Made by a program: the position numbers and the translations under genes
From: Colwellia sp. 39_35_sub15_T18
GTDB lineage: Bacteria; Pseudomonadota; Gammaproteobacteria; Enterobacterales; Alteromonadaceae
Assembly (NCBI GenBank): GCA_002162675.1
Contig: MAAE01000028.1
Coordinates: 62,001 to 126,000, forward strand
Length of the DNA: 64,000 bases
Direction: 5' to 3'
Shown: positions 45,862 through 53,917 of the stretch, one piece after another
Position numbering within the stretch: position 1 is the stretch's first letter
Layout: each line of letters begins with the position of its first letter
The notes under the pieces: generated by a model
What the model was told of the DNA's origin: nothing
Database searches by the model: none
What the model saw: only the letters and a program-made list of their open reading frames with translations

Positions 45862-46614
45862 ATGAGAAAAATTATGCATACAAAAATACTCGCACTGGTT
45901 TTTTTATTACTAAGCAGTGTGCCTTTACTAAGCCAAGCCAACGACTTAGAGTCTGGCATTTATGAGTTAAATAGAGGTGAATTTCACGCCGCTATTGAGC
46001 AATTTAGACCTTTAGTTGCCGAAGGATACGCGCCAGCTCAGTATCAAATGGCCGTTATTTATCAACAAGGCTACGGTGTACCTAAAAATGGTATGAAAGC
46101 GTTAGAGTTATTCAAGCTATCGGCCGCGCAAAATTACTCAGATGCTCAGTTTGAATTAGCATTAATTTATTCAGAGGGAACTCTTGTTAAGCAAGATTTA
46201 AAAAAAGCCTTTGAATTAACCTATAAAGCCGCTAAAAAGAGCTTAGCCAGTGCCCAATTTAATTTAGCGGTAATGTACGCTAACGGTACCGGCACCAAAC
46301 AAGATGACTTTAAAGCTTCTCGCTGGTATAAAACCGCGGCTAATCAAAATTTCGCCTTAGCGCAATACAATTTAGCGCTGCTTTATAGTGAAGGGAAAGG
46401 CGTAGAAAAAAGTACTGAAATGTCGTATGTTTGGAACCTGATTGCCGCTTGGAATGGTTATCCTGACGCGGAAAAAAGCAGCATGCTTGACAAGCGTAAC
46501 TTATCCACAGTAAAAAAAGAAAGTGGTTATGAAAAAGCCAACAAAATATACAAACAAATAAAAGATCAGGAAAAATTAAAAGCGCAAATGGCTGAAAATA
46601 AAAACTTATATTGA
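45862..46614 (+). CDS. Exported Sel1-repeat protein
   Basis: 250 residues with a signal peptide (ALVFLLLSSVPLLSQA) and four to five Sel1-type helical repeats (APAQYQMAVIYQQGYGVPKN, SDAQFELALIYSEG, ASAQFNLAVMYANGTG, ALAQYNLALLYSEGKGV). Such repeats bind proteins in the periplasm. It is 40 nt after yheS, in a place where E. coli yheS is followed directly by yheT. Confidence 0.85.
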   Translation: MRKIMHTKILALVFLLLSSVPLLSQANDLESGIYELNRGEFHAAIEQFRPLVAEGYAPAQYQMAVIYQQGYGVPKNGMKALELFKLSAAQNYSDAQFELALIYSEGTLVKQDLKKAFELTYKAAKKSLASAQFNLAVMYANGTGTKQDDFKASRWYKTAANQNFALAQYNLALLYSEGKGVEKSTEMSYVWNLIAAWNGYPDAEKSSMLDKRNLSTVKKESGYEKANKIYKQIKDQEKLKAQMAENKNLY

Positions 46615-46652
46615 TCTAAATCACATCAAGCTCACTAGCGACTTCTTATAAT
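46611..46652 (+). promoter_or_regulatory. FNR-type class II promoter
   Basis: TTGATCTAAATCAC (46611-46624) matches the FNR site TTGAT-N4-ATCAA at 9 of 10 positions, and overlaps the Sel1 stop. The -10 TATAAT is at 46647-46652, so transcription should start near 46659, putting the FNR dyad at -41.5, the classical activating position. The next gene is the DUF3149 protein. Confidence 0.65.
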
Positions 46653-46681
46653 AGCGTTAATGAAATTATAAGGAGTCAACC

Positions 46682-46813
46682 ATGAACTTTTTTTCCATGT
46701 TAGCTAACGATCCTGTCGTCATGTTCTCTTTTGGCGGTTTAGCCATTATGATGGGCATTTGTGCTTATTATGTTTACTACTTCATTAAGCATATTCAAGA
46801 AGATAAAAAATAA
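46682..46813 (+). CDS. DUF3149 small membrane protein, 43 residues
   Basis: A short but convincing gene: AAGGAG lies 8 nt before ATG and the frame closes cleanly. MNFFSMLANDPVVMFSFGG leads into one membrane span (IMMGICAYYVYYFI) and a charged tail KHIQEDKK. Size and pattern match DUF3149 proteins of gammaproteobacteria, whose function is unknown. The FNR-type promoter suggests induction at low oxygen. Confidence 0.8.
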   Translation: MNFFSMLANDPVVMFSFGGLAIMMGICAYYVYYFIKHIQEDKK

Positions 46814-46878
46814 AATATTGTCGTTTATTTTTTGAGCAAACTGTTGATGCCTTTGCTATACTTTCACTGACTGCATAA

Positions 46879-46933
46879 ATACCCATGATACTTCAAGATG
46901 CGAGTTTCCTGCATCTTGAAATAACATGGGTAT
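46879..46933. repeat. CCATGATACTTCAA-type hairpin repeat, copy 2
   Basis: The left arm (46879-46901, containing CCATGATACTTCAAGATGC) and the right arm (46911-46933) pair over 23 bp with two mismatches around a 9-nt loop. It ends just before the flagellin-like gene's ribosome binding site, so it would fold in that gene's leader if transcribed. Confidence 0.8.
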
Positions 46934-46947
46934 AAAAGGTATAAATT

Positions 46948-47637
46948 ATGGTTCTATCAATAAATCAAACATCTTCCACTTTAAGCTTTATTGAACAACG
47001 CACTAAAGATCGTGAAGAACAGGCAGAAAAACTCGCTTCAGCCAAGCGCATTAACAGTGCAGCTGATGATCCAGCAGGTTTACAAATTGCCAGCCGTTTA
47101 ACTGCTGATATCAATCAAAATCAGCAGTTAGGCAATAATGCCCAAGATCAAATAAATATTAATAATATCCAATCAGGTGGTTTATCAGCCATTAATGACA
47201 GCTTACAACGTGCCAATGTCTTATCTGTTCAATCAGGCAATCCATTAAGTGACAACGGCGCTATTCAAGGTGAATTAGATCAACTTACCGAACAAGTCAA
47301 TGCTCTTGCTAGTGAAGTACTTGGACAAGATGACTTTTTATCTGCTCTTGATGCTAGCGATCCCGCAAGTACACAAGCGGCACTAGCAGATGCCTTTGTT
47401 ACCATCAGCGAGTCCGCAACAACACTTGGCGCTAATTCAAATGCACTCACTAGCCAAGTTAATACCTATGAGACCAGTGTGGTTAATGTTAGCGCTTCAC
47501 GCTCTCGCATTGAAGATACTGACTTTGCTGCAACGAGTGCCAAACAACAAGAAACTGAAGTGCTACTGCAATCTGCCATCATCAATAAAAAAGACGAAGA
47601 CTCCCGCAAGGGGTTGTTGATTAATCAATTAGTTTAA
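46948..47637 (+). CDS. Orphan flagellin-like protein
   Basis: 229 residues, shorter than most flagellins. The N-terminal D0/D1 signature is kept (KRINSAADDPAGLQIASRL), as is ASRSRIEDTDFAATSAKQQE near the C-terminus. The final helix is unusual: the common tail ending LSLLG is replaced by KKDEDSRKGLLINQLV, so packing in a filament core may differ. No other flagellar gene is in the window. A minor filament subunit, a secreted protein or a decaying copy are all possible. Confidence 0.8.
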   Translation: MVLSINQTSSTLSFIEQRTKDREEQAEKLASAKRINSAADDPAGLQIASRLTADINQNQQLGNNAQDQININNIQSGGLSAINDSLQRANVLSVQSGNPLSDNGAIQGELDQLTEQVNALASEVLGQDDFLSALDASDPASTQAALADAFVTISESATTLGANSNALTSQVNTYETSVVNVSASRSRIEDTDFAATSAKQQETEVLLQSAIINKKDEDSRKGLLINQLV

Positions 47638-47715
47638 CTATTAGTGATAGCCTAATTAGCCGATATATCATACTATTGGCTTTCTCTTTATACTTAACCA
47701 TTTATTTATTCCTAC

Positions 47716-48702
47716 ATGTATTCTGCCAGTAAATTCAAGCCCGCTTGGTGGCTAACCAATGCTCACTTTCAAACCTTAGCTGCTAAATTTTTTCGTCGTA
47801 ATCAACAATTAACGACCAACAATGAAACCTTAGAACTACCTGATGGCGACTTTGTTGATTTAGCTTGGACAGAAAAGCCTGCCAAAGATAACAACAAGCC
47901 TATTGTGGTGATATTGCATGGCCTTGAAGGCTCTAAAGATAGTCATTACGCCAAAGGCATGCTCACAGCCGTTAAAGCGCGTGGTTGGATAGCGGTACTG
48001 ATGCATTTTAGAGGATGTAGTGGCAAGCCGAACCGACAAGCAAGCTCATACCATTCTGGCGACACTCGCGATATTAGCTACCTCACCGAACACCTCTCTG
48101 CGCGTTATCAGCAATGTATTTTTTCTATCTTAGGCTTTTCACTCGGCGGCAACGTTTTAACTCAATACCTAGCTCAAGTACCCAACAATCCTTATAAAGC
48201 AGCGGCGGTTATTTGTGCGCCCTTAGACTTAGCTAGTTGTAGTGCTCATATCAATCAAGGCTTCTCTCGCCTTTACCAAAAATATTTACTACAAATGCTC
48301 AAAGACAGCACCTTAGAAAAAATTAACAAAGAAACTATTCACCATATACAGCCCACCCAGTTAGCCGCCATAAAAACCATGTACGATTTTGATGAAAAAG
48401 TGACCGCACCACTCAATGGTTTTACCAGTGCTGAGCATTATTATCAACAGTCCAGTGGTAATCAGGTCATACCTAACATTAAACAACCTTGCTTGTTTGT
48501 ACACTCTGCTGATGATCCATTTTTAAATCATCAAAGCTCATTGCCAACACAACCATTACCAGAGCATTTAACTTTTGAAGTGTCAACGCATGGTGGACAT
48601 GTTGGCTTTATCTACGGCAACAACCCTTTTAAACCAAAGTATTGGTTAGAAAAACGTGTGCCCGATTTTTTAGCAAACTATTTAACCGTCAACCAAAAGT
48701 AG
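47716..48702 (+). CDS. yheT: YheT family alpha/beta hydrolase
   Basis: 328 residues. The opening [15 protein letters not shown], the oxyanion region [20 protein letters not shown] and the nucleophile elbow [10 protein letters not shown] are typical of YheT. The acid and His appear in [10 protein letters not shown] and [10 protein letters not shown]. The substrate is not established; esters are likely. Followed 4 nt later by yheU as in E. coli. Confidence 0.92.
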   Translation: MYSASKFKPAWWLTNAHFQTLAAKFFRRNQQLTTNNETLELPDGDFVDLAWTEKPAKDNNKPIVVILHGLEGSKDSHYAKGMLTAVKARGWIAVLMHFRGCSGKPNRQASSYHSGDTRDISYLTEHLSARYQQCIFSILGFSLGGNVLTQYLAQVPNNPYKAAAVICAPLDLASCSAHINQGFSRLYQKYLLQMLKDSTLEKINKETIHHIQPTQLAAIKTMYDFDEKVTAPLNGFTSAEHYYQQSSGNQVIPNIKQPCLFVHSADDPFLNHQSSLPTQPLPEHLTFEVSTHGGHVGFIYGNNPFKPKYWLEKRVPDFLANYLTVNQK

Positions 48703-48706
48703 CACT

Positions 48707-48931
48707 ATGATCATTCCTTTAGAACAACTCAACGCTGACACCTTACAGGCAATTATTGAAGACTTTATCTTAAGGGAAGGCACAGACTATGGCGCCGTAG
48801 ATACCAGTAAAAGTGATAAAGTTGCACAGGTAATGCAGCAACTTAAACAAGGTAGTGCTTTATTAGTGTATTCAGAGCTACATGAAAGTGTAAATATTTT
48901 GCCCAAAGAGCAATTTGACCAACAGGCTTAA
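48707..48931 (+). CDS. yheU: YheU family protein
   Basis: 74 residues, very like E. coli YheU throughout ([42 protein letters not shown]). Function unknown. It completes the conserved yheS-yheT-yheU order. Confidence 0.93.
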   Translation: MIIPLEQLNADTLQAIIEDFILREGTDYGAVDTSKSDKVAQVMQQLKQGSALLVYSELHESVNILPKEQFDQQA

Positions 48932-48953
48932 TACACAACAAGATATTTACAGT

Positions 48954-49337
48954 TTATCTTTGGAAGGATCTCAGCCAAGTAAAAGCATCGCTTTCATTGT
49001 CAAAAATTTTACAGTTTTGTTGTTTTTGAGATGGGGACAATTTCTCAAGCAGCTCAACTGTCGCAGCTGACTTAATCACTATTGCCTTAGCAATTAAATT
49101 GTGTGTTGTTAACCAATGATTGTGTTTTTCTAATTCTTGATAGGCTTCTGGTGTCCCCCCTTCTACTTTAAGATCATTTACTAAAATAAATATATTTTTA
49201 TTTTGAGATTCATTAACAATATTTTTAATATCTTGGGTATATTTTTTAGCTCCCTCTTCATTAAAAGCACCGATAAGCTCTGCTACTATAATATTATCTT
49301 TTACATAAATAAGTGCTTCACCGTGTTCGTTGTGCAT
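48954..49337 (-). CDS. STAS/SpoIIAA-like protein
   Basis: 127 residues with alternating strands and helices. IYVKDNIIVAELIGAFNEEG and KNIFILVNDLKVEGGTPEAY resemble SpoIIAA-like STAS domains. It lacks the usual phosphorylatable Ser motif, so partner switching is uncertain. It lies 2 nt downstream of cysQ and may be cotranscribed with it. The role is unknown. Confidence 0.6.
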   Translation of the reverse strand: MHNEHGEALIYVKDNIIVAELIGAFNEEGAKKYTQDIKNIVNESQNKNIFILVNDLKVEGGTPEAYQELEKHNHWLTTHNLIAKAIVIKSAATVELLEKLSPSQKQQNCKIFDNESDAFTWLRSFQR

Positions 49338-49339
49338 AA

Positions 49340-50176
49340 TTAATCGCTATAAATTTTTCTGTGGGCTTTAATGACTTGTTGCCATGGAATATTCTGATTA
49401 CCTAAACTGACAAAATCTGGGTTAAGCAAACTTTCACGCTTGTTATAACTCAATGGCTTAAATTCGCTGTCGAGTATTGTACCGCCAGCTTGCTCTAAAA
49501 TGCATTGGCTAGCCCCGGTATCCCATTCGCCGGTCACGCCAACTCTTAAATAACAGTCGGCGCCACCTTCGGCAATTAGGCAGTTTTTCAATGAACAACT
49601 GCCTAAGGCGACATAGTCAAAATCAAAATCATCATTTAAATATTGTCCCATTAACTCTAACCGCTGACGTTTGCTAATAGCGACTTTAATACGACGTTGT
49701 TCTTGATAGTCGGCAACATGAATTTGATGGCTACTGATACTATTGCTGAGCGCACATTCTTTAAACGCGCCTAAATGATTTTGAGCATAGTATGTTAAAT
49801 GGTGATCTGGCGCGTGAATAACGCCAATACTTGGCCAGCCATTTTCCACCAAAGCAATATTTACCGCAAAATCACCACTGCCAATAATAAATTCCCCAGT
49901 GCCATCAATAGGGTCAAGCAACCAATATTTATCCCAGCCTTTTCGCTGAGCAATAGGTAAAGCGCCAACTTCTTCAGAAATAATAGGAATATCAGGAGTA
50001 AGGGTTTGCAAGCAATCCATTAAAATATCGTTGGCGGCAAAATCAGCACTGGTTACTGGGCTTTCATCTGCTTTCAGCTCTGCGGTAAAACTTTTGTCAC
50101 GATAATATTTCATTACCTCAACACCCGCTTTTTTAGCACTTTCTAAAGCAATATTTAATAGTTTTTCATCACGCAT
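49340..50176 (-). CDS. cysQ: 3'(2'),5'-bisphosphate nucleotidase CysQ
   Basis: Hydrolyses PAP to AMP and recycles the by-product of sulfate assimilation. Mg-binding motifs of the inositol-phosphatase superfamily are intact: PIISEEVGALP, LLDPIDGTGEFI and GEWDTGASQCILEQAGG. The 278-residue length is slightly above E. coli CysQ (246). It is followed by the STAS-like gene, with nudE 50 nt upstream. Confidence 0.92.
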   Translation of the reverse strand: MRDEKLLNIALESAKKAGVEVMKYYRDKSFTAELKADESPVTSADFAANDILMDCLQTLTPDIPIISEEVGALPIAQRKGWDKYWLLDPIDGTGEFIIGSGDFAVNIALVENGWPSIGVIHAPDHHLTYYAQNHLGAFKECALSNSISSHQIHVADYQEQRRIKVAISKRQRLELMGQYLNDDFDFDYVALGSCSLKNCLIAEGGADCYLRVGVTGEWDTGASQCILEQAGGTILDSEFKPLSYNKRESLLNPDFVSLGNQNIPWQQVIKAHRKIYSD

Positions 50177-50226
50177 GAATCGTCCTCATGGATAAAGCTT
50201 AGGCTTTAAAGTTTATGCTTTAAAAT

Positions 50227-50778
50227 TTAGGCTTTGAAGTAATCAACCGCCAACATTAAGGCCGCAATACTTCGTGCTTCTTTAAAATCACTTTGTTGCA
50301 ATAAGTGTTTATAATCACTTATCGGCCATGGCACCACTTCTAACGGCTCAGGCTCATCACCCACCAATTTAGCTGAGTATAAGTGCGTGGCAATAAAAAC
50401 ATCCATTTTGGCGTTGAAAAAAGCAGGGGCCATCATCATTTGAGAAATATGCTGCAAGTGTTCACTGCCATAAAATATTTCTTCTTGAAGCTCACGATTT
50501 GCCGCTTGCTCGGGTGTTTCTCCAGGGTCAATTAAGCCCTTGGGAAAGCCCAACTCATAACTATGAGTACCGGCACAATATTCTCGCACTAATAATAAGG
50601 TCTGTTCATCAAGCATAGGCACTATCATAACCGCACCACGACCTGAGCCAACCATGCGTTCATATTGGCGCTGCTCACCATTGCTAAAAGTTAAATCAAG
50701 CTGTTCAATCGCAAATAAACGACTACTGGCCACTTGTTTTTGACCCTTGATTTGGGGTAATTGTTGTTTCCCTGACAT
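50227..50778 (-). CDS. nudE: Nudix hydrolase NudE
   Basis: Cleaves ADP-ribose, NADH and related ADP compounds. The Nudix box is GLIDPGETPEQAANRELQEE followed by IFYG, and FPKGLIDPG matches NudE. The 183-residue length fits E. coli NudE (186). Divergent from yrfG, as the E. coli nudE and yrfG genes are also neighbours. Confidence 0.92.
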   Translation of the reverse strand: MSGKQQLPQIKGQKQVASSRLFAIEQLDLTFSNGEQRQYERMVGSGRGAVMIVPMLDEQTLLLVREYCAGTHSYELGFPKGLIDPGETPEQAANRELQEEIFYGSEHLQHISQMMMAPAFFNAKMDVFIATHLYSAKLVGDEPEPLEVVPWPISDYKHLLQQSDFKEARSIAALMLAVDYFKA

Positions 50779-50845
50779 AAGCTTGCATATTTCATTCTAC
50801 ATAGCGTTATAATGACATGATAAATAGCCACTATGGAACCTCTAA

Positions 50846-51526
50846 ATGCTTAATTGGTCAGAAATTTCTACTGTTTTACTCGACATGGACGGTACTATCT
50901 TAGATTTACACTTTGATAGCCATTTTTGGTTAGAGCATTTTCCTGTACGTTACGCAGAGAAGCATGGCGTAACCGTAGCAGAAGCTAAGCAAAAACTGAT
51001 CGGCCATTATCAAGAGCTCACCGGAACTATTGAATGGTATTGTTTAGACTATTGGACTGAGTTCACCCAAATGCCCATTGCACTGATGAAGCGCGAAGTG
51101 CAACATTTAATTCAATTACGTCAAGATGCCGATGAATTTTTAACCGCCCTTAAACAAAGTGGCCGAGAAGTTATTTTAGTCACTAATGCTCACCCTGATG
51201 CCTTATCACTAAAAATTGAGCGCACTCAATTAGATAAATATTTTGATGTTCTATACTCAACCCATGAGTTTGGCGTGGTGAAAGAGTCGCAATTACTCTG
51301 GCAAAAACTACAAGCGAAACAAGGCTTTGAATTAGAGAGCACCTTATTTGTTGATGACAGCTTACCGGTATTACAATCGGCTAAAAAATACGGCATTAAA
51401 CATATCTTAGCGGTAGAAAATCCTGATAGTAAAAAGCCAGCAAACACCTTTACTGACTTTACATCTATCTCTGACTATCGCCTGTTAACTAAAGATATTT
51501 TGGCTAACCCGGTGAATAGTAATTAA
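50846..51526 (+). CDS. yrfG: HAD-family GMP/IMP nucleotidase YrfG
   Basis: 226 residues. The HAD motif I is LLDMDGTILDL, motif II is ILVTNAHPDAL and motif IV is TLFVDDSLPVL. It matches E. coli YrfG along its length (HFWLEHFPVRYAEKHGV). Dephosphorylates purine nucleoside monophosphates. Confidence 0.9.
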   Translation: MLNWSEISTVLLDMDGTILDLHFDSHFWLEHFPVRYAEKHGVTVAEAKQKLIGHYQELTGTIEWYCLDYWTEFTQMPIALMKREVQHLIQLRQDADEFLTALKQSGREVILVTNAHPDALSLKIERTQLDKYFDVLYSTHEFGVVKESQLLWQKLQAKQGFELESTLFVDDSLPVLQSAKKYGIKHILAVENPDSKKPANTFTDFTSISDYRLLTKDILANPVNSN

Positions 51527-51563
51527 CCTAAAAAGACTAACCTAAAAAATTACATTAACTAGG

Positions 51564-52769
51564 CTAAAACTTAACATTGGTCCATAGCCATATTTTATCG
51601 GTATCGACTTTACCGGCGCCGACATCACCAGCAGAGTATGAAGCGAATTTAATGCCTGCTGAGTAGTTTTTAGTAAAGCTTTTTGTATATAGCGCATTTA
51701 TTTCTGAGCCTAAATCATCAACCGTTAATGATGCTTCATCTGCGTCAAACTTATGATAAATCAATGCCCATTTTCCGCCAGCGAGTTTACCCCCAACACT
51801 GGCATATAAATCAGCTAAGCCTTCTTTCGGCGTTGCTAAGAATTGATCTGACCAACCATTGAATTTATGTAATGTTGCCAGCGGCGTAGCAAAACCATAC
51901 ATACCGTCATCAGAGCCTAATAATTCGTAGCCTACTTTAACGCCAACACCAGAAAAAGCAGTACTGATTTCAGCAGAAATATAATCAGCTGAATAAGATG
52001 TTGTTAGACTATCCGCGTCTTGCTGTGCGTACTCTAAGTTATACTTTATTTTCTGCTTACCAAATTCAGTTGCACCATTAAAACGGAGACCGAAAGTGTC
52101 TAGACCATTGTCAGTACTATTATCCACCTCTAATATATATCCGTAAGCGGTAATAGTGCCCGCAGAGGTTTTATAAGCCGCATTAATTAAGTGATCATTT
52201 GAGTCTATATCTTTTGCTTCTGCAAAAATTCTATTACGTTTAGTAATATAGCCGTATTGTAAATTTAAGTTTTCAATCGGCTGATACGCAAGCGTGACAC
52301 CATCAAATGTTTGCCTGTCTTGACGCCAGCCAACGTGTCCGACAAAGCGGTGATTATCCATAGTGATCACTTGACGACCCATTTTTAGCAAAAATGATTT
52401 TTGCTTATACTGCAGTAATAATTGATCGAGCTCGGTCGTTTCAGGGTCGGCTATCACTGAATAATCGGTATTTTTACCGACGGTATTATTATAATCATCA
52501 ACGCCAAGTACCGTGCGCGAGTCTTCAAATTCAGCTAACGCCGAAAAGCCATCTACGCTACCCGTAGCATAAGTTAAACGAGTCCGTACTGTCAGCGCAT
52601 CAGAGTCTTTAAGTGCATTGTCTTGATCGACACTTTCGTATCGCAAGTTGACATTAACCTTAGTTTTACCCTTGACCAGTGCTTCAGTGATTGAATCAGC
52701 AAAGGCCAGCGATGAACAATTTCCTGCCAAGGCGATAGCTAGACATAAAGTAATTTTCTTAACTCTCAT
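51564..52769 (-). CDS. Outer-membrane porin of the nitrate cluster (alginate-export-like family)
   Basis: 401 residues with a signal peptide ending LAFADS and a beta-barrel pattern ending in a terminal Phe (IWLWTNVKF). MGRQVITMDNHRFVGHVGWR is characteristic of this porin family. Lying downstream of the nitrate ABC genes in the same direction, it probably admits nitrate or another solute to the periplasm. A hexanucleotide tandem repeat begins 20 nt upstream of the ATG, between it and a 120-bp element. Confidence 0.8.
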   Translation of the reverse strand: MRVKKITLCLAIALAGNCSSLAFADSITEALVKGKTKVNVNLRYESVDQDNALKDSDALTVRTRLTYATGSVDGFSALAEFEDSRTVLGVDDYNNTVGKNTDYSVIADPETTELDQLLLQYKQKSFLLKMGRQVITMDNHRFVGHVGWRQDRQTFDGVTLAYQPIENLNLQYGYITKRNRIFAEAKDIDSNDHLINAAYKTSAGTITAYGYILEVDNSTDNGLDTFGLRFNGATEFGKQKIKYNLEYAQQDADSLTTSYSADYISAEISTAFSGVGVKVGYELLGSDDGMYGFATPLATLHKFNGWSDQFLATPKEGLADLYASVGGKLAGGKWALIYHKFDADEASLTVDDLGSEINALYTKSFTKNYSAGIKFASYSAGDVGAGKVDTDKIWLWTNVKF

Positions 52770-52789
52770 AGATTTATTTCCCTTTCATG

Positions 52790-52823
52790 TTTTAGTTTTA
52801 GTTTTAGTTTTAGTTTTAGTTTT
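52790..52823. repeat. Hexanucleotide tandem repeat (TTTTAG) upstream of the porin
   Basis: Five complete TTTTAG units plus TTTT. On the porin strand it reads as CTAAAA units ending about 20 nt before the ATG, upstream of the AAGGGA ribosome binding site. Length change by slippage could alter promoter or leader spacing. Confidence 0.85.
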
Positions 52824-52830
52824 GTAACGG

Positions 52831-52942
52831 TTCACCACCGAGCCGCGATGCTCACAGAGGGCTCTTCGAGCCTACACAGAGACTTTGTAATTCCCGGTGT
52901 AGTGCGTTCTCTCTGTGGTACATATTTCTAAGCTGAATAAAT
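52831..52942 (-). repeat. 120-bp element family, copy G
   Basis: On the plus strand TTCACCACCGAGCCGCGATG, GGCTCTTCGAGCCTACACAG and TTCTCTCTGTGGTACATATT: full length and inverse, directly upstream of the tandem repeat. With it, the 247-nt gap between the ABC ATPase and the porin is largely accounted for. Confidence 0.88.
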
Positions 52943-53016
52943 ACTTAATTTTTAACTCTTTTAACTCTTTTAATAAAAGTAGGCTAAATAGATGAAATAA
53001 CTAATATTTTACCCCG

Positions 53017-53907
53017 CTATTTTTCATTGACCGACTTTTTAAGTGTCGACGGAGCAACGTTGGCTTTAGTGCTTATGTTTTCTACCTTTCTCTGTTTTTC
53101 ATATAAAAAGGTCAATACGTCAGAGCGAAGACGGTTATATTCAAGATCTTTAGCAAGGGATAAGCGATTACGAGGCCGCTCTAGTTCTACCTCAAGAATT
53201 TCGCCAATAGTGGCTTCGGGGCCATTGGTCATCATAACGATGCGATCAGATAACAGTACCGCTTCATCAACATCATGAGTGATCATGATCACGGTATTAT
53301 TCAACTCATTTTGAATTTCCATTAATGAGTCTTGCATGTGGGCACGCGTTAATGCATCAAGAGCGCCAAAGGGTTCATCCATTAATAAAACTTCTGGCTG
53401 CATCGCTAGTGCTCGCGCAATACCAACACGCTGTTTCATACCACCCGATATTTCATCGGGACGTTTGTGCATGGCATGATCCATGTGAACAAGCTTTAAA
53501 TTATATTCAATCCACTCTTTCATTTCGCCTTTTGACATGGTGTTGTTGAACACTTGCTTTACCGCTAATTCAACATTTTGATATGACGTTAACCAAGGTA
53601 ATAACGAATGATTTTGAAAAACCACCGCACGCTCTGGACCTGGTTCATTGACCTCTTTATTCTTGAGTAGAATGCCGCCTTTGGTTGCTTGATAAAGACC
53701 GGCAACAATATTGAGCACCGTTGATTTACCACAACCTGAATGACCAATAAGTGAAATAAACTCCCCTTTTTCAATTTGTAAATCCACTTCTTTTAACGCG
53801 GTAAACCCGCCAGTAGGCGTAGGAAAAACCATATCGATATGACTAATATCTAAAAATGCTTTTTTAGCATTATTCGTTGCTGCGGTTACTGTACTAGTTA
53901 AATTCAT
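53017..53907 (-). CDS. Nitrate/nitrite ABC transporter ATPase (NrtD/NasD-like)
   Basis: Single-cassette ATPase of 296 residues. Walker A GHSGCGKST, signature EISGGMKQRVGIARAL, Walker B VLLMDEPFGALDAL and switch His in MITHDVDEA are intact. ATG 53907 is preceded by AGGAC and lies 10 nt past the permease stop. A longer in-frame start at 53976 would overlap the permease and is rejected. PTPTGGFTALKEVDL is typical of the nitrate/taurine group. Confidence 0.9.
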   Translation of the reverse strand: MNLTSTVTAATNNAKKAFLDISHIDMVFPTPTGGFTALKEVDLQIEKGEFISLIGHSGCGKSTVLNIVAGLYQATKGGILLKNKEVNEPGPERAVVFQNHSLLPWLTSYQNVELAVKQVFNNTMSKGEMKEWIEYNLKLVHMDHAMHKRPDEISGGMKQRVGIARALAMQPEVLLMDEPFGALDALTRAHMQDSLMEIQNELNNTVIMITHDVDEAVLLSDRIVMMTNGPEATIGEILEVELERPRNRLSLAKDLEYNRLRSDVLTFLYEKQRKVENISTKANVAPSTLKKSVNEK

Positions 53908-53917
53908 TGTAATGTCC

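Noticed and set aside
52790..52823. CRISPR-like array
   Set aside because: The units are 6 bp with no spacers; it is a simple tandem repeat.
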